Below are positions 1 to 8,003 of a DNA stretch of 64,000 nt, in pieces. Source of the stretch: Microbacterium sp. ACRRU (GTDB lineage Bacteria; Actinomycetota; Actinomycetes; Actinomycetales; Microbacteriaceae); contig NZ_JAKRNI010000004.1 of NCBI RefSeq assembly GCF_022346945.1, positions 97,047-161,046 of the forward strand, read 5' to 3'. Position numbers and translations under genes: made by a program. The notes beneath the pieces were generated by a model that saw only the letters and a program-made list of their open reading frames with translations, made no database searches and was not told the DNA's origin. The number at the start of each line of letters is the position of its first letter. The stretch's first letter is position 1.

Positions 1-1076
1 TGTCGACGCTCCAGCCAGGGCGAGCGGTGGATCGGTTGCTCGACACAGAGGTACGTCGCGACGGTGAGCACCGCCGTGATGAGGAGCACGATCGGCATCC
101 AGGCGGGTCCGGGGGGAAGCACGACACCGGCGAAGACGATCACCGGCAGATGCCAGAGGTACAGCGAATAGGAGACGTCGCCCACGGCCACGCTCAGCCG
201 GTTTGTCAAGGGGAACAGGTGCCGGTGGCGCGGATCGCCGCCCACACCGCCGGCGATCACCAGTGCGGCGCCCGTCACGGGCAGAGCCGCCCACGGGGCG
301 GGGAACGGCGAGGCGGGATCGATGAGGACGAACGCGGCAGCGATCAGGCCCACGCCCGCCCACGCGGACGTGACCCGCAGAGCAGCCGCCATCCGTCCGA
401 GAACCGGAGCCATCGCCGCGAGGACCGCGCCGACAGCGAGCTCGCCGACACGCGCCAGCGTCGAGAAGTACGCGCCGGTGGGATCCTCCGCGGTGAGGTG
501 AACGGCCGCGAGCGCCGATGCCACCGCGATGCCCCCGGCCATGATCGCGACGATCCCCCGTACCGCGCGTCCGCGACGTGCCGCTGCGGGAACGAGGGCG
601 ATCGCCGTCACCATGATCAGGGGCCAGGCGAGCGAGAACTGTTCCTCGATCGACAGCGACCAGAAATGCTGCAGGGGCGACACGTCATCCGAGGAGAAGT
701 AGTTCCGACCCTCGAATGCGAAGCGCCAGTTGGAGACGAGACCGAGCGCCGAGAGCGCGTCCCCGAGAGTCTGCTCGGCGCGGGCGCGGTGAAAGACGAG
801 GAACGCGACGGCGACCACCGATGCCAACACCAGCGACGCAGCGGGCAGAAGGCGCCGGACGCGCCGGGCGAAAAACGCACGCAGATCGATGGCGCCGGTC
901 TCGCGCGCGTCCCGCAGCAGGAGGCCGGTCACGAGGAAGCCCGACAGGACGAAGAACACGTCCACGCCGGTGAAGCCCCCCGTGGGCCACCCGGTGAGGT
1001 GACTGGCGACGACGCCGAGAACGGCCACCGCCCGGAGGCCCTGTAGATCCAGGCGGGTGCGGCTCGGGGTGGGCAC
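1..1076 (-). CDS. Acyltransferase 3 family membrane protein (partial, C-terminus cut by window edge)
   Basis: This is an OafA/YrhL-type multi-pass O-acyltransferase, a family that transfers acyl groups to cell-envelope sugars; the substrate here cannot be read from sequence. The chosen GTG start is preceded by a GAGGAAG ribosome site and gives MPTPSRTRLDLQGLRAV, the family's N-terminal LxGLRA motif. Further motifs follow: GGFTGVDVFFVLSGFL, then FFARRVRRLLPA, then WSLSIEEQF near residue 140, and YLCVEQPIHRSPWL close to the window edge. The frame stays open to base 1, so the last residues lie outside. A TAGGCT -10 box and a LacI-type palindrome sit about 40-60 bases upstream of the start. Confidence 0.9.
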   Translation of the reverse strand, partial: MPTPSRTRLDLQGLRAVAVLGVVASHLTGWPTGGFTGVDVFFVLSGFLVTGLLLRDARETGAIDLRAFFARRVRRLLPAASLVLASVVAVAFLVFHRARAEQTLGDALSALGLVSNWRFAFEGRNYFSSDDVSPLQHFWSLSIEEQFSLAWPLIMVTAIALVPAAARRGRAVRGIVAIMAGGIAVASALAAVHLTAEDPTGAYFSTLARVGELAVGAVLAAMAPVLGRMAAALRVTSAWAGVGLIAAAFVLIDPASPFPAPWAALPVTGAALVIAGGVGGDPRHRHLFPLTNRLSVAVGDVSYSLYLWHLPVIVFAGVVLPPGPAWMPIVLLITAVLTVATYLCVEQPIHRSPWLERR

Positions 1077-1117
1077 GGCTCGGGCTTCCTCTCGGGCCGT
1101 CCGGCGCGGCCGACCCG

Positions 1118-1139
1118 AGCCTAGTGGAACCGTTCCCAC
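1118..1139 (-). promoter_or_regulatory. Promoter -10 with LacI-type operator upstream of the acyltransferase gene
   Basis: On the minus strand the 16-mer GTGGGAACGGTTCCAC (1124-1139; six of eight positions symmetric, CG centre) directly abuts TAGGCT (1118-1123), a good actinobacterial -10 box. A central CG with GGAAC/GTTCC arms is the usual shape of LacI/GalR-family operators. Sitting where a -35/spacer should be, it would block transcription of the acyltransferase gene. Inference only; the regulator is not identified. Confidence 0.4.
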
Positions 1140-1166
1140 GACGCCGCGCGGCCCCGGGCCGGTAGG

Positions 1167-2099
1167 TCAGCGCTCCGCGAAGCTGTGCAGACCGAGGTCT
1201 TCGCTCAACCGTTCGCTGACGATGCGCCCTCGCACGCTCGTCCCCTGCGCGTCCAGGGGTGGGCTGACGACGGCCGCCCCGAGAGCTCCGCGAGCGGCGA
1301 GGACGATGGCGCCCGACACGCTCGACTTGGCGGGGATGCCGACCGCCCTCATCCACCTCCCGGACCCGTCGTAGACGCCGCACGTCGCCATGACCGACAC
1401 GACGTCGCGTGCGACGCGGGCAGGAACGGCACGCTCACCGGTGCGCGGGTTGACGCCGGCGCCCGCGAGCGTCGCCCCCATGACGGCCAGGGTCTCGGCA
1501 TCCACGAGCGTCGCGCACGCCCGTGCGTACACGGCGACCGCCTCATCGGCGCCCACCGACATGCTCCCCTCGGCCCGCATCAGGTGGGCGAGGGCGTGGT
1601 TCCGATCGCCGAGCAGGTGCTCGTTGTGGGCGATGTCCTCGTCGACCTCGAGGTCGCGCCCGGCGAAGGCCGCGAGCCCGCGCGCGATGCGGTCGGCGCG
1701 CGCCTCGGCGTCCGATCCTTCGACGAGCGAGGCCGTGAGCAGCGCGCCCGCGTTCACCATGGGGTTCGGCGGACGCCCGGTTCCGCTCTCGAGCTTGATG
1801 GCGTCGAAGGCCTCGCCGGTCGGCTCGATCCCCACGCGATCGAGAGCCTCGCCGTCGGTATCGAGCAACGCGAGGGCGAACAGGAAGGGTTTCACCGCAG
1901 ACTGCAGGCTGAACGGCGCATCCCCCTGTGCGCTCGACCGCACCTCGCCGTCGGGGAGGGCGAGCGCGATCGCGCACAGGTCGGGATCGGCGTCCTCGAG
2001 CTGCGGAATGCTGTCGTCGACACGACCCTCCCGCTCCGGAAGCACTCTGTCGCGGAGCGCATGGAGATCGTACGCGCGGGGATCGGGTCCGGATGGCAT
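1167..2099 (-). CDS. glsA: Glutaminase A (L-glutamine amidohydrolase)
   Basis: Hydrolyses L-glutamine to L-glutamate and ammonia in the cytosol. The 310-residue product has the serine-dependent beta-lactamase-like glutaminase fold: the SxxK catalytic pair (S67, K70, in SLQSAVKPF), NPMVNAGAL near residue 115 and GIPAKSSVSG in the last third, all hallmark segments. Length matches the family. It starts at ATG 2099 and reads toward the acyltransferase gene, with a 90-base gap that holds the acyltransferase promoter. No glutamine transporter is adjacent, so its physiological role (acid tolerance, glutamate supply) is open. Confidence 0.93.
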   Translation of the reverse strand: MPSGPDPRAYDLHALRDRVLPEREGRVDDSIPQLEDADPDLCAIALALPDGEVRSSAQGDAPFSLQSAVKPFLFALALLDTDGEALDRVGIEPTGEAFDAIKLESGTGRPPNPMVNAGALLTASLVEGSDAEARADRIARGLAAFAGRDLEVDEDIAHNEHLLGDRNHALAHLMRAEGSMSVGADEAVAVYARACATLVDAETLAVMGATLAGAGVNPRTGERAVPARVARDVVSVMATCGVYDGSGRWMRAVGIPAKSSVSGAIVLAARGALGAAVVSPPLDAQGTSVRGRIVSERLSEDLGLHSFAER

Positions 2100-2197
2100 G
2101 CCCCCAGCCTGTCAGGCCGACGGCGCGGGTGGGGCGGCGGGTGCGGGGGTTGTCAATGGCAGTGACGCCTCGGCCGAGGTGCTGATGCCCTGTGGTC

Positions 2198-2353
2198 ATG
2201 AACGACAGAGAGCAGACGCCCATCGCGGATCCGGCTTCGCAGGAGACCGATCAAGACGACACGTCGATCGTGCCCGACATCGAGGCGGACCCCGCCGAGG
2301 CCGAGGAGCAGCGCATGGAGGGCGTCGACGAGGATACTCCCGGCCTGGGGTGA
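2198..2353 (+). CDS. Small acidic hypothetical protein (51 aa)
   Basis: Reading from ATG 2198 gives MNDREQTPIADPASQE and then a strongly acidic, Ala/Glu/Asp-rich chain ending in EDTPGLG. There are no membrane segments or cysteines and few hydrophobic residues, so it is probably intrinsically disordered. I do not recognise a family with certainty; tiny acidic ORFs of this kind are common in Microbacterium. The ribosome site is weak. It lies divergent to glsA and upstream of the LacI gene. Function unknown; coding status rests on composition and typical codon use only. Confidence 0.5.
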   Translation: MNDREQTPIADPASQETDQDDTSIVPDIEADPAEAEEQRMEGVDEDTPGLG

Positions 2354-2424
2354 CGCCACGCCGAGTGCCTGCCGGGCCCGGTGAGCGCCTCCGCGGGTGG
2401 CCGTGACCCGTTCCTGATCACTCC

Positions 2425-2453
2425 CGAAAGTTTCGCTGGAAGCGCGGTACGAT
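2425..2453 (+). promoter_or_regulatory. Leaderless promoter of the LacI gene overlapped by a perfect palindromic operator
   Basis: CGAAAGTTTCG (2425-2435) is a perfect odd-centred palindrome. It lies where the -35 box should be for the -10 box TACGAT (2448-2453). Only six bases separate TACGAT from the ATG at 2460, so the transcript probably starts at the start codon (leaderless). A one-mismatch copy, followed by the same CT, lies at 3527-3537 upstream of the xylanase gene. The arrangement predicts autorepression plus control of the xylanase. Confidence 0.6.
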
Positions 2454-2459
2454 CGCGGC

Positions 2460-3482
2460 ATGAGTGCTGCCGCCGACGGGTCTCGCATCCGTCTTGCCGA
2501 CATCGCCGCCGAGGCCGGGGTCTCCGTGGCGACGATCTCCAAAGTGCTCAACGGGCACGCCGACATCTCCCCCGCGACGCGTGCGCGCGTGGACGCCCTG
2601 CTCACCGCGCGGGGCTACACGCGGCGCCCCGTGGGTGAGAAGCCGCGGGGCGACCTGATCGAGCTGGTGTTCCACGAGTTCGAGGCGAGCTGGTCGATGG
2701 AGATCATCGCGGGGGTCGAGGAAGTGGCGAAACAGCGTGGTCTCGCGGTCGTCGTCTCGGAGAGCGGCGGGGCGCACGCGCTCGGTGAGGACTGGCTGGA
2801 GGGCGCCCTCCGGCGCCGTCCGGCGGGCATCGTGCTGGTGGCTTCGGCCCTGGTCGACCGTCAGCGGTTGCGTCTGGCCACGCGTGGCATCCCTCTCGTC
2901 ATCGTCGACTCGGCGGGTGACCCGCCGGCAGACATCCCCTCCGTGGGCTCGGCCAACTGGGCCGGGGGTCTCGCCGCGACGAGGCACCTCATCGAGCTCG
3001 GGCACCGCAGGATCGCGGCGATCACCGGGCCCGGCGACATGCTGTGCTCGCTCGCGCGCGTCGACGGCTACCGCTCCGCCATGGCCAGCGCGGGCCTGGA
3101 GGTCGATCCGCGCTGGGTGCGCTTCGGCACGTTCTACGTCGAAGGGGGACGCGATGCGGCGCGCGAACTGCTGGCCCTGGATGACGCGCCGACCGCGATC
3201 TTCGCCGGGAACGATCTGCAGGCGCTGGGGGTCTACGACGCGGCCCGGGAGCGGGGCATGCGCCTCCCGGACGATCTGTCCGTGGTGGGCTACGACGACA
3301 TCGCCCCCGCGCGCTGGGTGAGCCCGGCCCTCACGACGGTCCACCAACCGCTGCGACGAATGGGAGCCGAGGCCACGCGGATGGTGCTCGACGCCGCGAC
3401 GCGAAGCTCCGGTGACGTCGTCCCGCGGGTCGATCTGGCCACGCACCTCGTGGAGCGCGGCAGCACCGCTCCCCCGCGCTGA
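2460..3482 (+). CDS. LacI-family transcriptional regulator, probable xylan-utilisation repressor
   Basis: A 340-residue DNA-binding repressor. Residues 11-31 (LADIAAEAGVSVATISKVLNG) form the helix-turn-helix and hinge start typical of LacI/GalR. The rest is a periplasmic-binding-like sugar sensor ending with the usual segments: AIFAGNDLQALG, LSVVGYDDI, and TTVHQPLRRMG. The gene is 149 bases upstream of, and co-directional with, the xylanase gene, and both upstream regions carry a CGAAA-N-TTTCG-type palindrome. This makes a local repressor relieved by a xylo-oligosaccharide the simplest reading. The ligand and target are inferred from context. Start ATG 2460 fits a leaderless transcript. Confidence 0.88.
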   Translation: MSAAADGSRIRLADIAAEAGVSVATISKVLNGHADISPATRARVDALLTARGYTRRPVGEKPRGDLIELVFHEFEASWSMEIIAGVEEVAKQRGLAVVVSESGGAHALGEDWLEGALRRRPAGIVLVASALVDRQRLRLATRGIPLVIVDSAGDPPADIPSVGSANWAGGLAATRHLIELGHRRIAAITGPGDMLCSLARVDGYRSAMASAGLEVDPRWVRFGTFYVEGGRDAARELLALDDAPTAIFAGNDLQALGVYDAARERGMRLPDDLSVVGYDDIAPARWVSPALTTVHQPLRRMGAEATRMVLDAATRSSGDVVPRVDLATHLVERGSTAPPR

Positions 3483-3526
3483 TGATCGACGGGGTGCGCA
3501 CGGCCGCGAGATGGGAGCGCACCCAC

Positions 3527-3537
3527 GGAACTTTCGC
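3527..3537. promoter_or_regulatory. Candidate LacI operator upstream of the xylanase gene
   Basis: CGGAACTTTCG differs by one base from the palindrome CGAAACTTTCG and matches the operator form found upstream of the lacI-type gene. It lies about 95 bases before the xylanase GTG. Between it and the gene is a direct repeat CGTAAC (in CGTAACGGTTGCGTAACC) and a CATAAGT element that could be the -10 box. From memory, CGAAA-N-TTTCG-like palindromes have been reported upstream of Streptomyces xylanase genes. Confidence 0.5.
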
Positions 3538-3631
3538 TTTGGTTTCGTAACGGTTGCGTAACCGGACGGCCGGAGACCCCCCTCCTCGCGCATAAGTTGT
3601 TCGCCACAACCAACTGCGCAAAGGAGCGCTC

Positions 3632-6600
3632 GTGCATCGACGCCTATCCCCTCTGGTCTCCCTCGCCGCCGTAGGAGCCCTCGTTTTCGGTGGAGCCGCG
3701 CCCGCGGTCGCCGCCCCGACCGTCATCACCTCCGTCGACTTCGAAGACGGAACGACCGGTACCTGGACCCGCAGCGGTGGGACCGACGACACCCTGACCG
3801 TGATCGACCTCGACGGTGAGAAGGTGCTCGAGGTCGCCGACCGCGACGCCGACTACGTCGGCATCCAGAGCCCGACCGGTATCTACGAAGCCGGCACGAC
3901 CTACGACTTCTCCCTGCGGGTGCGCCTGGCACCCGGCACGCCGGACACCAGCGCCCGCGTGGTCATGAAGCCGGCCTACACCTGGATCGGCAACACCAGC
4001 GTGACGGCGACGGGGTGGACCACGATCTCCGGGTCGTTCACAGCCCCGGACGGCGACGTCTCGGGGTTGCAGGCGTACATCGGCACCTCCGACATCGCGG
4101 AAACGCCCGCGTTCACCTACTACGTCGACGACATCGTCGTGACCACCGCTGCCGCGTCCGGTGGCGGAGAAGTCCCCGACGTGGCACCGGGCGGTGCTGT
4201 TGATCCCACCGCGACCCCCGCTTCGGCGGCCCAGGGCACCGGCAACGTCGCCGCTCTCACCTTCGACGACGGCCCGAACGCCGGCACGACGCCCGCGCTG
4301 CTGGACTTCCTCGCCGAGAACGACATCCGCGCGGTGTTCTGCGTCATCGGCCAGAACATCACCGCTCCCGGTGGCGCCGACCTGCTCCGGCGCATCGTCG
4401 CCGAGGGACACGTGCTGTGCAACCACTCGACGACCTACGACGACATGGGTTCACTGATGCAGGACCAGGCCGCGACCCGCATGGCGGAGAACCTCACCAT
4501 CATCCGCTCCGCGCTGGGTGACGCGGACTACCCCGTGCCGTTCTTCCGCGCTCCGAACGGTTCGTGGGGCAACACCCCCGAGGCTGCGGTCTCGCTCGGG
4601 ATGCAGCCCCTCGCGGTGGTCAACACCATCGACGACTGGCAGACCCAGGACGTTGCGACGCTCACGGCGAATCTCCGCTCCGCGATCACGGCGGGACAGG
4701 TGGTGCTGGTGCACGACGGTGGCGGCGACCGCAGCGGATCGCTCGCCGCGGTGGAGACGGTCGTGACCGAGCGCCTCGCCGAGGGGTGGACGTTCACCCT
4801 TCCTGTCGGAGTTGCCGACGATGGCACCGGCGGGGCGCCGCAGCCCGGCGATGTCCTCATCGACACGGACTTCGATTCGGGAGATCTCGACGGCTGGTCG
4901 GCCCGGGCCGGATCGGACACCTCCGACCCGCAGGTGACCGTCGTCGACGGCGGCGCGGATGACACACCGTCCGCCGCCCAGGTCGCTGAGCGCACGCACG
5001 AGGGCGACGGCATTCAGCGCAGCATCGTCGGCATCCTCGAACCCGGCGCGACCTACGCCGTGAGCGCTGCCGTGCGTTTCGCGCCCGGAGCCGCGACGGG
5101 TCAGGGGCTCACGCTCTCGGCACGCACCGTCTCCGGCGGTACGCAGAACTTCGCCAACCTTCTTCAGATCGAGAACGCGACCGCCAGCGGGTGGACCACC
5201 GTGCGCGGCGAGTTCACCGTGCCGACCTACGATTCGGCCGCGGAGATCTACATCGAGGCCCGCTACAACAGCGGCAACACCTCGACGTTCCTGGTGGATC
5301 AGGTGCGGATCTCGGTTCCCGAGGACGCGCAGGTCGACACCAGCCTCACCCCGGTGAAGGACACGGTCGACTTCCCGCTCGGGGTGGCCATCGACTCGCG
5401 CGAGACGACCGGTGCGGCCGCGCAGTTGCTGCTGCACCACTACAACCAGATCACCCCCGAGAACCACATGAAGGTCGAGGCCTGGTACACCGGGCCGGGA
5501 CAGTTCGCACGGAACGCCGAGGCGACCGCCCTGCTCGACTTCGCGCAGGCGGAGGACATCGGGCTGTACGGGCACGTGCTGGTCTGGCACTCGCAGACCC
5601 CGGCGTGGTTCTTCCAGGACGATTCGGGGCGCGAGCTGACGACGTCGGATGCCGACAAGCAACTGCTGCGCGAGCGCCTGCGGACGCACATCTTCGATGT
5701 CGCGGCATCCATCGCGGACGACTACGGACCCTACGGCTCGGACACGAATCCGCTCATCGCGTGGGACGTGGTCAACGAGGTCATCTCCGACCAGGCCACC
5801 CCGGACGGGCTGCGCACGAGTCGCTGGTACCAGGTGCTGGGCGAGGAGTTCATCCGGCTGGCGTTCCAGTACGCCGACGACGCCTTCAACGAGGAGTACG
5901 CGGCGCCCGGCACCGACCGTCCGGTCAAGCTGTTCATCAACGACTACAACACCGAGATCGACGCGAAGGGGGCGCAGTACGAAGCCCTCGTGAAGCGTCT
6001 GCTGGATGCGAACGTGCCGATCGACGGCGTGGGGCACCAGTTCCACACCTCGATCAACACCCCGATCGCCGCCCTGCGCGGAGCTCTCGAGCGGTTCGAG
6101 GGACTCGGTCTGATGCAGGCGGTGACGGAGCTCGATGTGACGATCAACCCCGCTGACGACCCCAACCGGGTGCGTCAGGGCTACTTCTACCGCGATGTGT
6201 TCGCCCTCCTGCGCGACTACCACGCGTCGGCTCCGGCGGCGGAGAAGATCTTCTCGGCCACGGTGTGGGGCCTCACAGACACGCGATCGTGGCGCGCGGA
6301 GCAGCAGCCCCTGTTGTTCACGGGCGGGTTGCAGCCGAAGCCGGCCTACTACGGCGCGATCGACGACGCCGAGGGGCTGCCCGCGTTGATCACGACCGCG
6401 AACGTGTTCGAAGGCGATGTGGAAGCCGATGCCGAGTTCACCGAGGCTCCGGAGTGGCGCAACCTGCCCTTCCACCCGCTGACCGAGAACGCCGGGGGGT
6501 GGCAGTCCCGGTGGAACGCCGATCACCTCGCCGTGATCGTGCGGTCGTCGGCGACGCCCGACCGTGTGGCGTTCACGTACGGAGACCAGGAGTACTTCTA

Positions 6601-7663
6601 CGGTCCGGACGTTGCGGGATCGGTGCCGGGGGCGCAGACGGTCGTCGAGGGTGTCACCTACACCCTGGCCCACCTGCCGCACTCGGACGTGCAGGCGGGG
6701 CAGGGGGCCGACTTCGATGTGCGGCTGCTGACCGACGATCAGGTCGTCGGTGCGTGGAACTCCCCCGGCGTCACCGGGCGGCTCTCCTTCCTCGAGCCGC
6801 TGTCGTTCCTACAGGTGCCCGAGCTCGCGGCGCCGGCCGTGGACGGCGAGGTGGATGCCGCCTATGCCGACGCCGCCGTGGCGACCACCGCTCGCACGGT
6901 CGAGGGGTCGGCCGGCGGGGCGAGCGCCGAGGTCCGGACGCTGTGGCAGGGCAACACGCTGTACGCGCTGTTCGAGGTGACCGACCCCGTGATCGACCTG
7001 TCGGGCAGTGACCCGTGGCAGCAGGACAGCGTCGAGCTGTTCCTCAACCTCGGGAACACCAAGGCGGGGAGCTACGGCCCGAACGACACGCAGATCCGCA
7101 TCTCGGCCGACAACGTGCTGTCCTTCGGTTCGGGGAACACCGCGGTCCAGGAGGCACGGGTGGCGGCGAGTGCGACGGCGCGCACCGCCGACGGGTACCG
7201 CGTGGAAGTCGCGATCGACCTGGTCGGCCAGTCGGGTGGACAGAGCAACGTCCCGCTCGGCGGCCTCGACACAGTGCACGGCATCGACTTCCAGGTGAAC
7301 GATGGCCGACCCGAGGGGCGGTTCTCGGTCAAGACCTGGGCAGACCCGACCGGGACCGGCTACCAGACCACCGCGCGGTGGGGAGTCGCCGAGTTGGTCG
7401 CCGAGGTGACCGACCCGGGCACCGACCCCGGTACCGACCCGGGCACCGGCCCCGGTACCGACCCGGGCACTGCGCCGGGAACGGGCCCCGGCACAACGCC
7501 GCTCCCCGGAACGGCGACCGGTCCCCTGCCGCCGTCGCGCGGGTCGGCGGACGCGCTCGCCAGCACCGGTGGAACGGTGCCGCTCGGGGCTGTCGCGATC
7601 GGTGTCCTGATGGTGCTCGGCGGGGCCATCGTGGCCATCCGCCGACGGGGTCAGCGCGCCTGA
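3632..7663 (+). CDS. Multidomain cell-wall-anchored GH10 xylanase with CE4 esterase and carbohydrate-binding modules
   Basis: Secreted xylan-degrading enzyme of 1343 residues; GTG start with AAAGGAG ribosome site. Order: Sec signal peptide (about 1-28); CBM4/9-like module (33-175); NodB polysaccharide deacetylase/acetyl-xylan esterase (about 205-390; TFDDGP with D212/D213, NHSTTY at 264-269, FFRAPNG, VLVHDGG); second CBM4/9-like module (about 405-565); GH10 endo-beta-1,4-xylanase (about 575-920; GHVLVWHSQTPAW, acid/base E716 in DVVNEV, nucleophile E833 in TELDV); an unassigned beta-rich stretch; CBM9 (about 1057-1255); a Gly/Thr/Pro/Asp repeat linker; and a C-terminal LASTGG (1309) + hydrophobic segment + RRR wall-sorting signal. 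One protein can thus deacetylate, cut and bind xylan at the cell surface. In the deacetylase the second metal His of H(S/T)xxH is Tyr269. Strong hairpins follow the stop. Confidence 0.93.
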   Translation: MHRRLSPLVSLAAVGALVFGGAAPAVAAPTVITSVDFEDGTTGTWTRSGGTDDTLTVIDLDGEKVLEVADRDADYVGIQSPTGIYEAGTTYDFSLRVRLAPGTPDTSARVVMKPAYTWIGNTSVTATGWTTISGSFTAPDGDVSGLQAYIGTSDIAETPAFTYYVDDIVVTTAAASGGGEVPDVAPGGAVDPTATPASAAQGTGNVAALTFDDGPNAGTTPALLDFLAENDIRAVFCVIGQNITAPGGADLLRRIVAEGHVLCNHSTTYDDMGSLMQDQAATRMAENLTIIRSALGDADYPVPFFRAPNGSWGNTPEAAVSLGMQPLAVVNTIDDWQTQDVATLTANLRSAITAGQVVLVHDGGGDRSGSLAAVETVVTERLAEGWTFTLPVGVADDGTGGAPQPGDVLIDTDFDSGDLDGWSARAGSDTSDPQVTVVDGGADDTPSAAQVAERTHEGDGIQRSIVGILEPGATYAVSAAVRFAPGAATGQGLTLSARTVSGGTQNFANLLQIENATASGWTTVRGEFTVPTYDSAAEIYIEARYNSGNTSTFLVDQVRISVPEDAQVDTSLTPVKDTVDFPLGVAIDSRETTGAAAQLLLHHYNQITPENHMKVEAWYTGPGQFARNAEATALLDFAQAEDIGLYGHVLVWHSQTPAWFFQDDSGRELTTSDADKQLLRERLRTHIFDVAASIADDYGPYGSDTNPLIAWDVVNEVISDQATPDGLRTSRWYQVLGEEFIRLAFQYADDAFNEEYAAPGTDRPVKLFINDYNTEIDAKGAQYEALVKRLLDANVPIDGVGHQFHTSINTPIAALRGALERFEGLGLMQAVTELDVTINPADDPNRVRQGYFYRDVFALLRDYHASAPAAEKIFSATVWGLTDTRSWRAEQQPLLFTGGLQPKPAYYGAIDDAEGLPALITTANVFEGDVEADAEFTEAPEWRNLPFHPLTENAGGWQSRWNADHLAVIVRSSATPDRVAFTYGDQEYFYGPDVAGSVPGAQTVVEGVTYTLAHLPHSDVQAGQGADFDVRLLTDDQVVGAWNSPGVTGRLSFLEPLSFLQVPELAAPAVDGEVDAAYADAAVATTARTVEGSAGGASAEVRTLWQGNTLYALFEVTDPVIDLSGSDPWQQDSVELFLNLGNTKAGSYGPNDTQIRISADNVLSFGSGNTAVQEARVAASATARTADGYRVEVAIDLVGQSGGQSNVPLGGLDTVHGIDFQVNDGRPEGRFSVKTWADPTGTGYQTTARWGVAELVAEVTDPGTDPGTDPGTGPGTDPGTAPGTGPGTTPLPGTATGPLPPSRGSADALASTGGTVPLGAVAIGVLMVLGGAIVAIRRRGQRA

Positions 7664-7691
7664 TCCTCCACGCGGACGGTCCGTGACCGGA

Positions 7692-7722
7692 GGGGGTGAT
7701 CGCGTAAGCGGTCGCCCCCTTT
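7692..7722 (+). terminator. Intrinsic terminator of the xylanase gene
   Basis: A 12-bp stem (GGGGGTGATCGC pairing with GCGGTCGCCCCC, two G-U pairs) with a GTAA loop, followed by TTT, 28 bases after the stop codon. Confidence 0.75.
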
Positions 7723-7760
7723 GGCCGTCGCGGTTCCCGGCCGTGATCGACGAACACGCG

Positions 7761-7793
7761 ACGAAGGCCCGGCGCAGCGCGCCGGGCCTTCGT
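7761..7793. terminator. Perfect 15-bp hairpin, probable bidirectional terminator
   Basis: ACGAAGGCCCGGCGC and its exact complement, separated by AGC (7776-7778). It lies between the xylanase gene (+) and tRNA-Asn (-), in convergent orientation, so it can act as a second terminator for either side. Confidence 0.7.
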
Positions 7794-7807
7794 GCAAGAA
7801 AAAGGTA

Positions 7808-7832
7808 AGGCCCGGGGTGGAAGCCCGGGCCT
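7808..7832. terminator. Second hairpin downstream of tRNA-Asn
   Basis: AGGCCCGGG (7808-7816) pairs with CCCGGGCCT (7824-7832) around a 7-base loop. Read on the minus strand it lies about 37 bases after the tRNA-Asn 3' end and is followed by a pyrimidine-rich TTACCTTTTTC run, as expected for a tRNA terminator. Confidence 0.6.
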
Positions 7833-7868
7833 AGGTGAGAGCCGCGTTAGATGGACGCGGGTCTCTCG

Positions 7869-7941
7869 CTCCCCGGCTTGGACTCGAACCAAGAACCTAT
7901 CGGTTAACAGCCGATTGCTCTGCCAATTGAGCTACCGAGGA
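7869..7941 (-). tRNA. tRNA-Asn (anticodon GTT)
   Basis: The reverse strand folds as a 73-base cloverleaf: acceptor TCCTCGG/CCGGGGA (one T-G pair) plus discriminator G, D-arm with AGCTCAATTGGCAGAGC, anticodon stem-loop ATCGGCTGTTAACCGAT with GTT, and TTCGAGT in the T-loop. CCA is not encoded. The anticodon reads both Asn codons. Confidence 0.95.
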
Positions 7942-7972
7942 TCATGCCCCCCTACCGGCGGGCAACCAGACG

Positions 7973-7978
7973 ATACTA
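7973..7978 (-). promoter_or_regulatory. -10 box of the tRNA-Asn promoter
   Basis: TAGTAT on the minus strand, about 31 bases before the mature tRNA 5' end, in an otherwise very GC-rich stretch. No convincing -35 hexamer is seen. Confidence 0.45.
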
Positions 7979-8003
7979 ACAGCACCGTGGCGCGGCGGAA
8001 AAA

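Noticed and set aside
4451..6682. A 743-residue frame antisense to the xylanase gene
   Set aside because: Arg/His/Gly-rich translation with no domain; it is the usual open antisense frame of a GC-rich gene.
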